From: Yponomeuta sedellus
Lineage: Eukaryota; Arthropoda; Insecta; Lepidoptera; Yponomeutidae
Direction of reading: 5' to 3'
Length of the DNA: 64,000 bases
NCBI GenBank assembly: GCA_934045075.1
Contig: OW203722.1
Span: forward strand, 8,339,303 to 8,403,302
Shown here: one piece after another, positions 45,433 to 55,626 of the stretch
How the letters are laid out: the number at the start of each line of letters is the position of its first letter
How positions within the stretch are numbered: the first letter of the stretch is position 1
Notes under the pieces: model-generated
Told to the model about the DNA's origin: nothing
What the model saw: only the letters and a program-made list of their open reading frames with translations
The model's database searches: none
Translations under genes and position numbers: made by a program

Positions 45433-46810
45433 TAATCCATCCGACTATTAAATTCTGTTTCAGCACTGTACCTTCTGGTAGCATCTGTTCGTGGGACAGG
45501 TCAAGGTTCAGACATTTTCCCAAAGATAGAAAGTCTGCGGGTTTCAGAATGTGCTCTTGTTCTGAACTCACATATGTCAAGGGTCTTGTATTGCATACTG
45601 ATTCAACTTCCTTTATGACGGTGATCAGCTGGTTGTCACCTAGAAGATGCTTCTCGAGTGTTCGCTTAAGACAGTGTTTCACCACTGCAACCAGTCTTTC
45701 ATACACGCCACCGTGCCATGGTGCAAGTTGTGGAATGAACTTCCATTTGGTATTATTTTTACTGCAGTATGGTTTTGCGAGGACTTCGGATGTCAGTCGA
45801 AATTGAAGGGCATTGTCAGAAACAATCAGTGACGGAGTTCCTCTGGTTGCCACAAACCTTCTCAAAGATAGGAGGCATTCTTCGGCTGTCAGATTTCTGA
45901 CCACTTCCAAATGGATAGCTCTTATAACAAGGCATGTATAGAGGCAGATCCATCGTTTCTCTTTTCCCTGTTCTGTGGTGACATACATAGGACCAAAATA
46001 GTCCATTCCAGTGTATGTGAACGCTGGGCTAAATGTTACTCGTTCGGGTGGTAAATCTGGGGTCGGAGGTAGTTCGTAGGGTCCACCACCATGTTTTACA
46101 CATTGTGGACATCTCTTCAAAATCTTCTGAACTTGGGATCTACCTTGAGGTATCCAATACTGTTGTCGAACTATGCTCAATGTGTGTGACACTCCTACGT
46201 GATAGTTTTGCACATGTGCTTCCAAGATTACTTTTGATGTGAATTCACAGTCTTTGAGAAGAAGGATTGGATGTTTCATTTCATAGGACCAGTCTGTATG
46301 CATTACTCTTCCTTTGCATCTTAAGATTCCATCTACATCTACGAACAGACCCAAATTCCTACTCAAGTGAGTTTCCTTTCCCTTTGTCTCTTCTTTGAAG
46401 TATGTTGACTGCAACTTCTTTATTTCCAGTAATTGTGAACTCAATGGATTGTTATGAGCTATAGTTTCTTGTATGGTATGATTTGTTTCTGTCTGTTCAT
46501 GTAAAACTTCGTCTGTCTCCCAAGTTCTTGAGGGTTCTGTGCTTTCTGGACCTTCTATGTCCAGACCCTCCGCCACCGCGGACAGAGTTGTGTGATGGTG
46601 TTTGAGATACATGTCAATCGGCCAAGATGTTTTTTCCTTAGAAAGGAATGGAGGTCCATTGAACCAAAGCTCCCTCTTCTGCGTCCAAAGTTCCGGTCTA
46701 GTTGCTAGGTCCGCTGGATTTTGTTCGGTGTTTATGTAGCACATTTCAACTCCAGCGTTTTGCTTAATTTCATTGACTCTTCTGGCTACAAATGGTGGTA
46801 ACAACTTAGT
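45433..46810 (-). pseudogene. BEL pol: RNase H end and integrase
   Basis: Begins after a TAA at 46811-46813 with LLPPFVARRVNEIKQNAGVE. The integrase has a zinc-binding region (HVQNYHVGVSHTLSIVRQQY ... CPQCVKHGG), TGMDYFGPMYV (first Asp), IVSDNALQF (second Asp) and WHGGVYERLV (Glu). All three catalytic acids are present. Ends at the SINE insertion. Confidence 0.88.
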
Positions 46811-48985
46811 TTATTTCATCCAACTTAAGACGATGAGGCTGTCAGTCCAGAGATACTGTTTTCTGATAGGAATATCAAGAGCATTCTTCACATAGGACAG
46901 TAATCTACTTCCAATTACGTAGCCGAGCAACTCTAGTCTTGGTATTTTAAGGTTTTCTTTCTCAGTCAAGGGATTCACGCGTGACTTTGACATGATGAAA
47001 ACTGTTCTGCTACCCTGTTCAGTTGTTACTCGAAGGAAAACAACAGCTGCATGTGCGACGGATGATGCATCTGTGTAGCAGTGAAGTTCATGGTCTGCAC
47101 TTCCTTCGATTGACTTCTCGTTACCAATGTAACGTGGAACTTTTATTTCCTTGGCTGTTTGTAGAGCTTCAACGATTTCCTGCCATTTGGTCTTCATGTA
47201 TTCTGGTAACGGAGTATCCCACTTGAGTTTTCTTTTCCACAACTCCTGTAGAAAAATTTTAGCTGGCAGTACAATGGGTGATGCAAACCCACATGGATCA
47301 TAGAATGAGGCCAGTATTTTTAGGACATCTCTCTTATTCTTTGTATTTTTAGATCTTTCTTCGTTAAAGATTTGGTCATTCAATTTTAGTTGTAGGTTGT
47401 CATCTTTCAGAGTCCATGTAAGACCTAGAATTTTTACGCTCTCTGTGTCTTTAGCCCGATGTTCTTTAGGAATCTTCTCAATGAAATCTTGGTCGTTCGA
47501 CGCCCAGTCTCTGATATTCATGGAGAGCTCAGTGAAGGCCTTTCTAGTCTCAAGATAGAGATCGTAAGCAGACGGGCCAGACGAAGCTGTAGTGACAAGA
47601 TTGTCTACGTAAACTCGGTCTGCAATTTTCGATACAAGTTCCTGGCCTTTTGTAGACAGATGGTGGCGGATTGTAGCTGTCAGCAAAAATGGACTGGAAA
47701 TTATTCCAAATGGCACTCTGCAGAATCTCAAGTGTAAGATGTTGTCTTCAGAAGGCATTTTCTTAGTGTCCTTCAGCCACAAAAATCTAGTCACATCTCT
47801 GTCGGTTTCTTGGAGACCTACTTGTAGAAAGGCCTTTTCTACATCGGCTGTAATACCGACTTTATTTGTACGAAATTTGATGAGCAGGTTTATTACGTCT
47901 TCTAGCATGGATGGGCCTCGATACATGCATTCATTTAAGCTTCGTTGCTCCTTTACTCTGGCAGATGCGTCATAAACAATTCTTCCTTTTTTTCCTTCAT
48001 GTTTGACTATGTGGTGGGGCAGATAATGAATAGGCGGTGTTCCTTGAGTTACAGTGACTGGTTGAGGGTCAACGACCTCGATAATATTTGCATTCAACTG
48101 TTCTTGAAGAATGGTGTCATATTCTTTCATGGTGCTCTTATCTAGTCGTTGGACTAAGCTTTTTAGTCTGCCATAAGCTAGACCAAGATTTGTGGGTAAG
48201 TCAGGCGGATATTCAGTCCAAGGCCACTTTACATGATACCTGCTGTCGTTATAATTGACAGTTTCGGTGAAATGTTTTACGGCTTCATCTTCCCGGGTAG
48301 TTTTAGCAGAGTCTGTAATCCCGATGCTTTCGAGTGTCCATAGGAAGTTAACGTCTTTATCTCGCAATGGAAGGTCAGGTTCAGTAAAGTAGACTTGTTC
48401 AGGATCTTGACGATGGCAATAGGTGATCACAGACAGGGTGTTCTCATTTTCCGCTAAAGAGTCAGTTTTTCCTGTGAGAATCCAACCAAAATCGGTATCA
48501 ATGAGGAACAGGTTGTCTTGTACTTTTACAGTTTTGTTTCTCATAAAAGACATGTATAGATCACTCCCAATTAGTAGGTCAACTCTCTCACCTGCACTTT
48601 CATCGTCCGCTATCACATCTATTGTGGCATTCGCTTTTATTTCTGGCACAGGGATTCGATCAGTGATATATGGAACAATATTGACACGGATTGTTCTACA
48701 GATCCCACGTTTTGTCACTATGTCAATCTTGGCGGACGGGCTTGAAGTCTCGGATGGATGTTCTGACCCGAAGGTGTAGATTATGAGCAGGTCTTCCTTG
48801 TCAGCGACAACCTTCAACTCCTTTGCCATCCTCGCTGTCATATAGCTGCGCTGGCTGCCACTGTCAAGCAGGAGCCTGCAGTTTCTTTCTTTACTGGCGT
48901 TTGCAATTTTCACCGTTGCCGTCTGTAAAAATGAAGTAGAACTCAGAAATAGGTTCGATGTTATAGAGTGATTTGATCTTTTCAT
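46811..48985 (-). pseudogene. BEL pol: protease and reverse transcriptase
   Basis: The protease motif LLLDSGSQRSYMT lies near the start. RT contains VGITADVEKAFLQVGL (first catalytic Asp) and the box DRVYVDNLVTTAS, so the second Asp of the usual Y-x-D-D is Asn here. The frame then enters the RNase H-like region (ELHCYTDASSVAHAAVVFL ... RKQYLWTDSLIVLSWMK) and stops at TAA 46811. In Pao elements this frame continues, so the stop is either a mutation or an error. Confidence 0.88.
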
Positions 48986-49018
48986 ATTATCACCCTTCTT
49001 TCTGTTAGGGCATAAGGC

Positions 49019-50233
49019 TTAGTGGTGGTCTTCTCTACAGTAGTAGCACTTTCTTAAACCTTTGAGACTGCACTCATTGGACCTGTGACCCTTTTTTAGA
49101 CATCTATAACATCGGTCACCTAGTTTTTCTTTTCGTGATTCCAAGGACATGAAATTCGTGCAGTCACTGTTATAATGGGCTCCATCACAGAATATGCAGG
49201 ATTTCCTTTTTAGTTTATTTGACTTGGCATGTTGAGTTTCTTCCTGCCTTCTCCGTTTTCCCAAAAGTGTCTTATGGAACCCTCTACCTTTGCCTTCGGG
49301 TTGTAGCAATGCCTGTGTTGTGGTTGTCTCAGATTCTGAACCATAAGTTTCACATGGTGTAACTGTTTGATAATCCATCAATGGATTGGCACGTTCAAAG
49401 GCTACTATCACCCTTTCCAAAGCTTTTCTTATGTGAGGTACAGTATTTTCTTCCTCGGACAAGGTCATATTCACTTCATACATTATTTGATTTGGAAACT
49501 TGCTCGTTATTGTGGTGCGAAGGTGATTTCCGTCCGTATTCTCGCCAAGTGTTTGTAGGACTCGGAGGTGGTGTTCCACAGAGTTTAGGGTCTGTCTGCA
49601 GCTTTTAGAATTTTGAGCAGGCGGTAGCTGCTTCAGAGCCTCATAATGTGCATCAATTTGAGCATCTTTACTTCCAAACTGTCGCTTTAACGTGTCTACA
49701 GCTATTTTGTAGTTGGCTGACGAGATGCTTAGACCACTCAGAGCATCTTTTGCTTTACCATCCACGGCAGCAATTAAGTATGACAGCTTGTCTACATCTT
49801 CAAGATTACGTCTGCCAATGGTTGATTGAAACTTGTCCCAAAACTCATTGTAGTCGAGTATATCTCCTGAGAATCGCGGGGGTGGTAGCGTCGGGAGTTT
49901 ACTATGATGCGCTGGTGCCGGCTGACAAGTTATTTTTGTCTCAGACATGTGCATGATGACCTCGAGTTTGGCAAGCATTTCGTCTGCTGCCATTTGTTTG
50001 ACGGTGGAGAATGTTATGATCTCGGTAGACGGGTTAGTGCATTGTGTCATGTAGGCATCAATACATGTCGCGTACCTGGCAGCAGTTTGTCGTATCTGGG
50101 TTTTCAAAAGTATGATTTCCTGTAGTTCGACCCCTCCGTTGTTTATGTTGGACAGCACGTCAGACGCACTCGAAAGCTGGCTGTCTAGATGATTTTCCAT
50201 GAGTTGAAGTCGGGTTTTGTAGGCTTCTTCCAT
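49019..50233 (-). CDS. BEL gag
   Basis: About 404 codons from the first in-frame ATG (50233); the frame is open back to 50284 with a TGA just before it. It has the Gag core typical of Pao elements (PPPRFSGDILDYNEFWDKF) and zinc knuckles at the C-terminus (CIFCDGAHYNSDC, CYRCLKKGHRSNEC). It ends CYYCREDHH then TAA. After the TAA the same frame continues ALCPNRKKGDN into pol, where related elements read straight through. The stop at 49019 is therefore the only thing separating gag from pol. Confidence 0.9.
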   Translation of the reverse strand: MEEAYKTRLQLMENHLDSQLSSASDVLSNINNGGVELQEIILLKTQIRQTAARYATCIDAYMTQCTNPSTEIITFSTVKQMAADEMLAKLEVIMHMSETKITCQPAPAHHSKLPTLPPPRFSGDILDYNEFWDKFQSTIGRRNLEDVDKLSYLIAAVDGKAKDALSGLSISSANYKIAVDTLKRQFGSKDAQIDAHYEALKQLPPAQNSKSCRQTLNSVEHHLRVLQTLGENTDGNHLRTTITSKFPNQIMYEVNMTLSEEENTVPHIRKALERVIVAFERANPLMDYQTVTPCETYGSESETTTTQALLQPEGKGRGFHKTLLGKRRRQEETQHAKSNKLKRKSCIFCDGAHYNSDCTNFMSLESRKEKLGDRCYRCLKKGHRSNECSLKGLRKCYYCREDHH

Positions 50234-50731
50234 CTTGATTCTTTGCGCCTCTGGAATTTGGTAAATTTGGTACTTTATCGTCACGATTCAAACAGTACTA
50301 CCCGACCAATAACTGGAAACAACTCTGACGTTCAGGGTTTGGATTTACAAAAATACACTAACGAAAACTTGTTCACAAGTTCACAGATTTTACATTTTCG
50401 AATCTAAGAAAAAATAATGCTTCTTACCAAATTGGCGTTTGCTAAAGGAGAAGATACACTGACGCAATAGCCCGTGGGTTATAGTGTACCCCCTTTCACT
50501 AAATTACCACTGAATATATCGTATTAGAAGTTATTTCAAAACTTTGCTATCGTTTCGGGCGGGTAGGTACCTCGCGGGAACAAGCACAGAGCATATAAAT
50601 AAGAGACGGGACCTCCCTATAGGCTTTTGTAATGAGTTTAGCCCCGTTAGCAATACCAACCAATAGAGCAAAAATGCAATGTCAAAAGTGCTACCAACAT
50701 AACAACTTGTCTGTGCATTAGGGACGTCCAC

Positions 50732-52358
50732 TTACATTGGTACTACATTTATCGATATCGATAAATTTTCATCCAGGGGCTCCGCAGTTAGCCAAATGAA
50801 ATTAATAAAAATCAATGTTTTCAATAAAACGACAAATGAAATTAGTATTTTATTATTGATTATCAAATCACAATAATTGTAGTCAAGGTCTATTGAATTT
50901 ATTTCAGCAGCTATTTGGTTTTTGATTAGAGGTGTCCAATCTGAGCGAACTTCATCAATCGGTGGTTTGAATTCAGGTGCTGAAATCGTCAAAAAAAGTT
51001 AAGTTGAGTCGTTATTGATTATTCATTTGTTGGTAAACTATGCTACTTACCGGGATAGTTCTGATAAATATGCTGAGATTTCAGGCCACAATAATTGTGG
51101 TCAAACCCTATTGGACCAATAGCAACAGCTGATATTTTGGCCGCTGTACAAGGTGCTGAAAATGATAACACTTTGTAATTTATCAAAGTAAACAAACTCT
51201 AGTTACAAAAAACTTCAGCGATACATGAAAAGTCTACGTACCAGAGTTGTTTTGTGAAGCTCGACAACTAATAGGTTTTTGTATAGCTGAATCTGAAAAT
51301 AAACAATTGCAAGAATAGTCCGAAAAAAAATAGTTTTTTCCTGTTTACCACATAACTGCATAATTGACTATGTAACTATCAAATACATTTTTATAAAAAA
51401 ATATTTTAATTATAGTATTTTTATTTTAATGCACTAACCCGTGCTAAGGAACAAATTTAAAAAAAAATTAGCCTCTCAATAGGTTTTTAAAAATATTTTA
51501 AGTTAAAAATTAGTAAAAAAATATTTTAGTAATTCCAATCACTAACCAGTTTCAAGTGATGCGACGTGGCTACGTGGTAAGGAAACTCAGCTAGTAAGTA
51601 ATCAGGAAGAGGAGGCGCATTTATGAGCAGAGAAGATACAGCCCTGTAAAAAAATGTTTATCAAAGTATGTCATTTATGTATTAAGACTTAATAATAATA
51701 TTGCGTTCTAAATGACGGAGCAAAATAAATTCAAATGTTCGACGTAAAGCAAGGCGTATTTTGTGTTTTATTACATAATTATTCATGAAATGTAGTAAGT
51801 GTTACATTATAAGTTTATAACACAACTCACCATTTCTTTAATCGGCTTCCTTTTAAAATCGTTGTAAAAATCTTTCGGCCGGAAATGATCTCTACAAACA
51901 TATTTATGTTGGTGGAGTTTTTCGATGGGGATATACGATATAAGATCTTCCACAATTTTCACCCATTGTCTGCATCTAAAAAAAAAAACAACATTCAATG
52001 CAGCCACTAATAGTGCATCGTTGAAACATTGTTATGGCTTACAGCAATTCACCCGTCGTACACTGAATAGTAATTCTGACCAAGGTACTTATCAGATATT
52101 TTTTTATCGATATTGAATATGTGTATGGCACATCACTATGACATTGAAACATAGTATTTTTCTCATAGTATATTAATTACGTTATATAACATAATTTATG
52201 ATCTTGCTCTTGTGCAAGATGACAAAAACTGTAGCCATAAATACTTACCGGTCTTCATCCCTGGGAAATTTACCCATAAACTTTCTTTTGGTACCCTTTG
52301 ACCGGCTGCATCTTATTTTACAAATGGCACAAGTTCGACACCATCCGATCAATGCCAT
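50732..52358 (-). CDS. THAP zinc-finger protein gene of P-like copy A (predicted)
   Basis: Proposed exons: 52249-52358, 51831-51975, 51547-51643, 51242-51292, 51051-51155, 50732-50979, each with AG/GT borders. Exons 1-2 encode a C2CH THAP finger: MALIGWCRTCAIC ... Trp in RQWVKIVEDL ... YVCRDHF. Exons 5 and 6 repeat a small motif (FDHNYCGL, LDYNYCDL). Phases add up, but in the implied frame exon 3 has stops, while an adjacent frame is open (AVSSLLINAPPLPDYLL, like the AVPxxF box that closes THAP domains). So either the exon 3 borders are wrong or the gene has decayed. THAP domains bind DNA; here presumably transposon ends. Confidence 0.6.
51411..51498. repeat. 88-bp insert in P-like copy A: arms of the tRNA unit without its core
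   Basis: Absent from copy B. It contains 'gcactaacccgtgctaagg' and 'ctctcaataggtttttaa', the two arms of the tRNA-like unit, with the core deleted. Flanked by near-identical 'aaatattttaa' on both sides, a likely target duplication of 10-13 bp. Confidence 0.75.
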
Positions 52359-52621
52359 TATTAAAAGAAAATCACTAAACACTGTACAACAAGATACACA
52401 CAGCTAGATATTGAACAAACTTAAAACACAAAAAAATTAACTAGAAAACGTTCTATTATGTGCCGCGTTACGCCATATTTGTTATGTTTTCAGTTTGACA
52501 TTGACAACAAAGAAAGAGTAAGTAGTATTAAAGAGTGAGACAAAAATATGTCCGCCATTAAAACGGGGCTAAATGCGAACAAAAATTTCAAAGTTCCTAC
52601 TTGCGCTAGGCTGGGAACAAG

Positions 52622-53210
52622 AAAATTTATCACAGATAACGAAGGTCAAGTCAGATTTGGTTTAATTATACTGTGTCAGATACGCAGACTCAGAATAATC
52701 TGAGTACACAGATACAGATTGCTCCACCTTCCTTGTTGCCAACGAAAAAAAAAAAAAAACAGAGTATTATGTGTGGTATTATGAGCGGACCAGCGGATTT
52801 GGTTGTACGTACCACAACCTATTTGGTCGGTCCTAGGCTGAGGACAAACCCACTGCATCGGTGGGTTGAGCAGTATTCGAAAGAAAAAAATATAAATGAA
52901 TAGCGAATAAAACACAGTCCTTAAGTAGATCAGATTTTATTTGTATCTTGCTTGTAAGTACCTTCGTTTGTCCATCGAAGAGAAATAAAATAAATTGTTG
53001 CAAAAAAATAGAAAGAGAGCTTGTTGGTTTTATTAATGTTATTTTGGTTTGATTTCGTGTTGCTTTAAGTGCCGAACCATATAAAAAAAGCAGAAACTCT
53101 ATTTGACTTTTGAGTTATCATTATCACAATTCATCGTGACAATCACCACGGTCTATTCCTTAGCCCGCGATGGCCGCTTCCTCAGTCTTCGTTTTGTTTG
53201 ATAATTTGAT
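52622..53210. other. BEL leader between P-like copy A and the tandem array
   Basis: AT-rich, non-coding. It contains one decayed 92-bp-like unit at about 53120-53210. Confidence 0.55.
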
Positions 53211-53762
53211 TCAGTAGGAGTCGTCACGATTCGTTCGTGACGATCACTACGGACTATTCGATAGCCCGCGGTGGCCACTACGTCGGCCTCCTTTTTTGTG
53301 ATTCAGTAGGAGTCGTCACGATTCGTTCGTGACGATCACCACGGACTATTCGATAGCCCGCGGTGGCCACTACGTCGGCCTCCTTTTGTGTCATTCAGTA
53401 GGAGTCGTCACGATTCGTTCGTGACGATCACCACGGACTATTCGATAGCCCGCGGTGGCCACTACGTCGGCCTCCTTTTGTGTCATTCAGTAGGAGTCGT
53501 CACGATTCGTTCGTGACGGTCACCACGGACTATTCGATAGCCCGCGGTGGCCACTACGTCGGCCTCCTTTTGTTTGATTCAGTAGGAGTCGTCACGATTC
53601 GTTCGTGACGATCACCACGGACTATTCGATAGACCGCGGTGGCCACTACGTCGGCCTCCTTTTGTTTGATTCAGTAGGAGTCGTCACGATTCGTTCGTGA
53701 CGATCACCACGGACTATTCGATAGCCCGCGGTGGCCACTACGTCGGCCTCCTTTTGTGTGTG
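53211..53762 (-). repeat. six 92-bp tandem repeats in the BEL 5' leader
   Basis: Units start at 53211, 53303, 53395, 53487, 53579 and 53671, almost identical. Each has an 8-bp-stem hairpin (CGTCACGA, loop TTCGT, TCGTGACG) and the GC-rich phrase 'gcccgcggtggccactacgt'. No spacer diversity, so not CRISPR-like. It lies in the transcribed leader between the 5' LTR and gag. Confidence 0.93.
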
Positions 53763-53885
53763 GTTGTTATACCTACTCAAATTCATTCGGTAGGTACCTA
53801 TCTCAAATCAATTCGTTTTATCTGTCGGAATGTATCATCAATTCATCATGGGCATGATTTTGGTTGTGTGAAATACTTATTGAAT

Positions 53886-53903
53886 ATCCCAGCTCCTCCA
53901 CCA
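53886..53903 (-). other. primer binding site of the BEL element
   Basis: TGGTGGAGGAGCTGGGAT on the minus strand, three bases after the 5' LTR. It starts TGG, as the complement of a tRNA CCA end must. The tRNA was not identified. Confidence 0.65.
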
Positions 53904-53906
53904 ATT

Positions 53907-54495
53907 TGTCGCGCAATGAGTGTTAATGCCTAGGTTCATACTATTAAATATCATAGCGACAAGTAACAGAAAGATTTGTAATTCAAATTTAAGGTGACAA
54001 TGAAACAAAGATTTCCTTTTCTAATTCAATTCAACTTTAGGTGAGGACGTGCGCTTCTTGCCACACGTACTCATTCATTTGTAGGGAAACCTTCCGGTTC
54101 CCCCAGGACCTCCTCACACACCCCTACAGTCCTGCCCTTATTCTCCACCACGAGCTAGGCACATTCAGCTCGTATTTCATATTCATTCATAACCACTTAC
54201 TGTGCCATTTCATGATTTACTATATTATTTTATTCAGTAAGCCTTGTTTCATTTCTCCTTAGACACATGTTCAATACAGTCAAAGAGTTATTAGTTCTGG
54301 AAACTCACCAATATTTCGGCTACAGCACACATTTAAGACGTCGTTCCCGCCATGCTCTCCCCAATCATGATTTCTGTAAGCTGCCCCTTCAGTAAGCACA
54401 GACAAATAAGATAGCTTCAACTTATTTATGGAAGTGAATAATCTGTGGGCATACTTGTACTTACGGTTTTGGTAACTTCGTGATGATTCGCGACA
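53907..54495 (-). repeat. 5' LTR of the BEL element
   Basis: 589 bp, TGTCGCG...CGCGACA, one mismatch to the 3' LTR, followed on the plus strand by the duplication ataat. Confidence 0.95.
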
Positions 54496-54775
54496 ATAAT
54501 AGCACCAACCCAAATTCTTCCCGCGGATGTCGTAAAAGGCGACTAATGCCCGGTTTCTGAGGTCCATTTAAACCTAGTTTATCTATTCCATAACGCTATT
54601 GATTCAATAACTTGACATTTTACGTTTCTGAACACCTATGCAAAAGATAAACTTGGTTTAAACTTCGTTCAACTTAACCGCCCGGATTTGGTCGTTTATC
54701 GAATCCATAACTTTATTTGACGTTTTAAGTGACATTAGACAGTTTAGGTTATTTTACATAAATTGTGTTTCTCTT

Positions 54776-55015
54776 GTGAAAAACAACCAGTCTTATAATT
54801 TTTATCTTGTTGCACATATTTCTGTACCGAGAAACTTGAGGTCCCAAAGAAATCCGTTTGAAATGTTCTCGGATGAGGAATTCCAAGCAAGATATCGTTT
54901 CAATAAGGATACTGTCCTGTCTTGTACATTCCAGCCTAAAATAGTAAGATTAATATTAAAGTACTTACATACAATAAATATGATTATAAACCATTCTTAC
55001 TATGGAGTCAGCTAA
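54776..55015 (+). pseudogene. Harbinger (HARBI1-like) transposase N-terminal fragment
   Basis: RNPFEMFSDEEFQARYRFNKDTVL matches the conserved N-terminal phrase of Harbinger transposases (P-x-E-x-F-x-D-E-E-F-x-x-R-x-R-F-x-K-x-T). The catalytic DDE domain is not found downstream; the frame ends at 55015. Confidence 0.8.
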
Positions 55016-55289
55016 ACTCTGCAACTACCTAGGTATTTGATTTAAAAAAAAGCTTTTTGCGTGGGTGCTCCTAGTACACCCACCTAATTACAGAAAACTT
55101 TATTAAATTTTTCAACGTATGTACTTGAGTATAAAATTTACTTAGGTTTTATGTTTCAAAGTAGGTATGTTCTTTTACTCTTTCATTTAATATTTTATAA
55201 GGTAAGTAGGTAGGTACTTAACTTATAAAATATGAAATGAGAGAGTAAAAGAAAACCTACATACTTTGTCGTCACTTAAGTTTCTTCGA

Positions 55290-55626
55290 GCCTTCTTCTT
55301 CAGCGTGTCATAAAACGCATGCAATTGTTTCTCACTTCTAAGGGCCACTTCCACAGGCGGCATTATATTTATTAGTGAGTGCAGCCCAAGCTTTTTTCTT
55401 GCCTTCTACTGTCGTTCCATCAGATCGAAACAAACTTTTTAGCTATTTTGATAAGCAATAACTTTTTTCGTTGCGTAAAGTTCTTGCTCCGTTTTCCGGC
55501 ATCCTTTGTAGGTTCCATTAGAACAATAGATAGGTACATCAAGAAAGAAAAATAGATTAACATACAGTTATGTAAAGTTTGGACAAGTAAGAACTGATAA
55601 ACAAAATTGCCGCACAAAACTAACAT
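55290..55626 (-). pseudogene. Harbinger Myb/SANT-like protein, broken
   Basis: KRSKNFTQRKKLLLIKIAKK, then in another frame SDGTTVEGKKKAWAALTNKY, then EKQLHAFYDTLKKKARRNLS: the three helices of the Myb/SANT-like partner protein, in order but in shifted frames. Convergent with the transposase fragment. Confidence 0.7.

Larger units (their letters stand above)
50585..52613 (-). mobile_element. P-like THAP-bearing DNA transposon, copy A, inside the BEL leader
   Basis: 2029 bp between perfect 8-bp duplications ggaacaag (50577-50584, 52614-52621). Ends CACAGAGCAT and (complement of right) CAGCCTAGCG, so only CA...TG is shared at the tips; a subterminal inverted pair 'tttagccccgtt' lies about 60 bp inside each end. 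It encodes a spliced THAP-domain protein but no transposase catalytic domain. About 97% like copy B, apart from an 88-bp insert near 51411-51498. THAP plus 8-bp TSD points to the P superfamily. It shares its orientation with BEL gag. Confidence 0.82.
43864..54495 (-). mobile_element. BEL/Pao LTR retrotransposon, nearly complete, young
   Basis: Two 589-bp LTRs differ at a single base. 5-bp duplication ataat at 43859-43863 and 54496-54500. On the minus strand: 5' LTR, primer site, a leader with a 92-bp tandem array, gag, then PR-RT-RH-IN, purine tract, 3' LTR. Inserted later: a P-like element (50585-52613) and an S1 SINE (45176-45432). Without these it would be about 8.3 kb. Two TAA codons interrupt gag-pol. 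Confidence 0.95.

Noticed and set aside
50585..52613. hAT assignment of the THAP element because of its 8-bp duplication
   Set aside because: A THAP finger rather than a BED finger, no hAT dimerisation domain, and ends that do not give a CAGNG TIR when the duplication is set exactly.
53211..53762. CRISPR-like array
   Set aside because: Eukaryotic context and contiguous 92-bp units without variable spacers; it lies inside a retrotransposon leader.
43864..54495. Duplication of an unknown 589-bp gene-like segment (identical 73-codon frames at 43998 and 54041)
   Set aside because: The segments are the LTRs of the BEL element; TGT...ACA ends, purine tract, primer site and the 5-bp duplication prove it.
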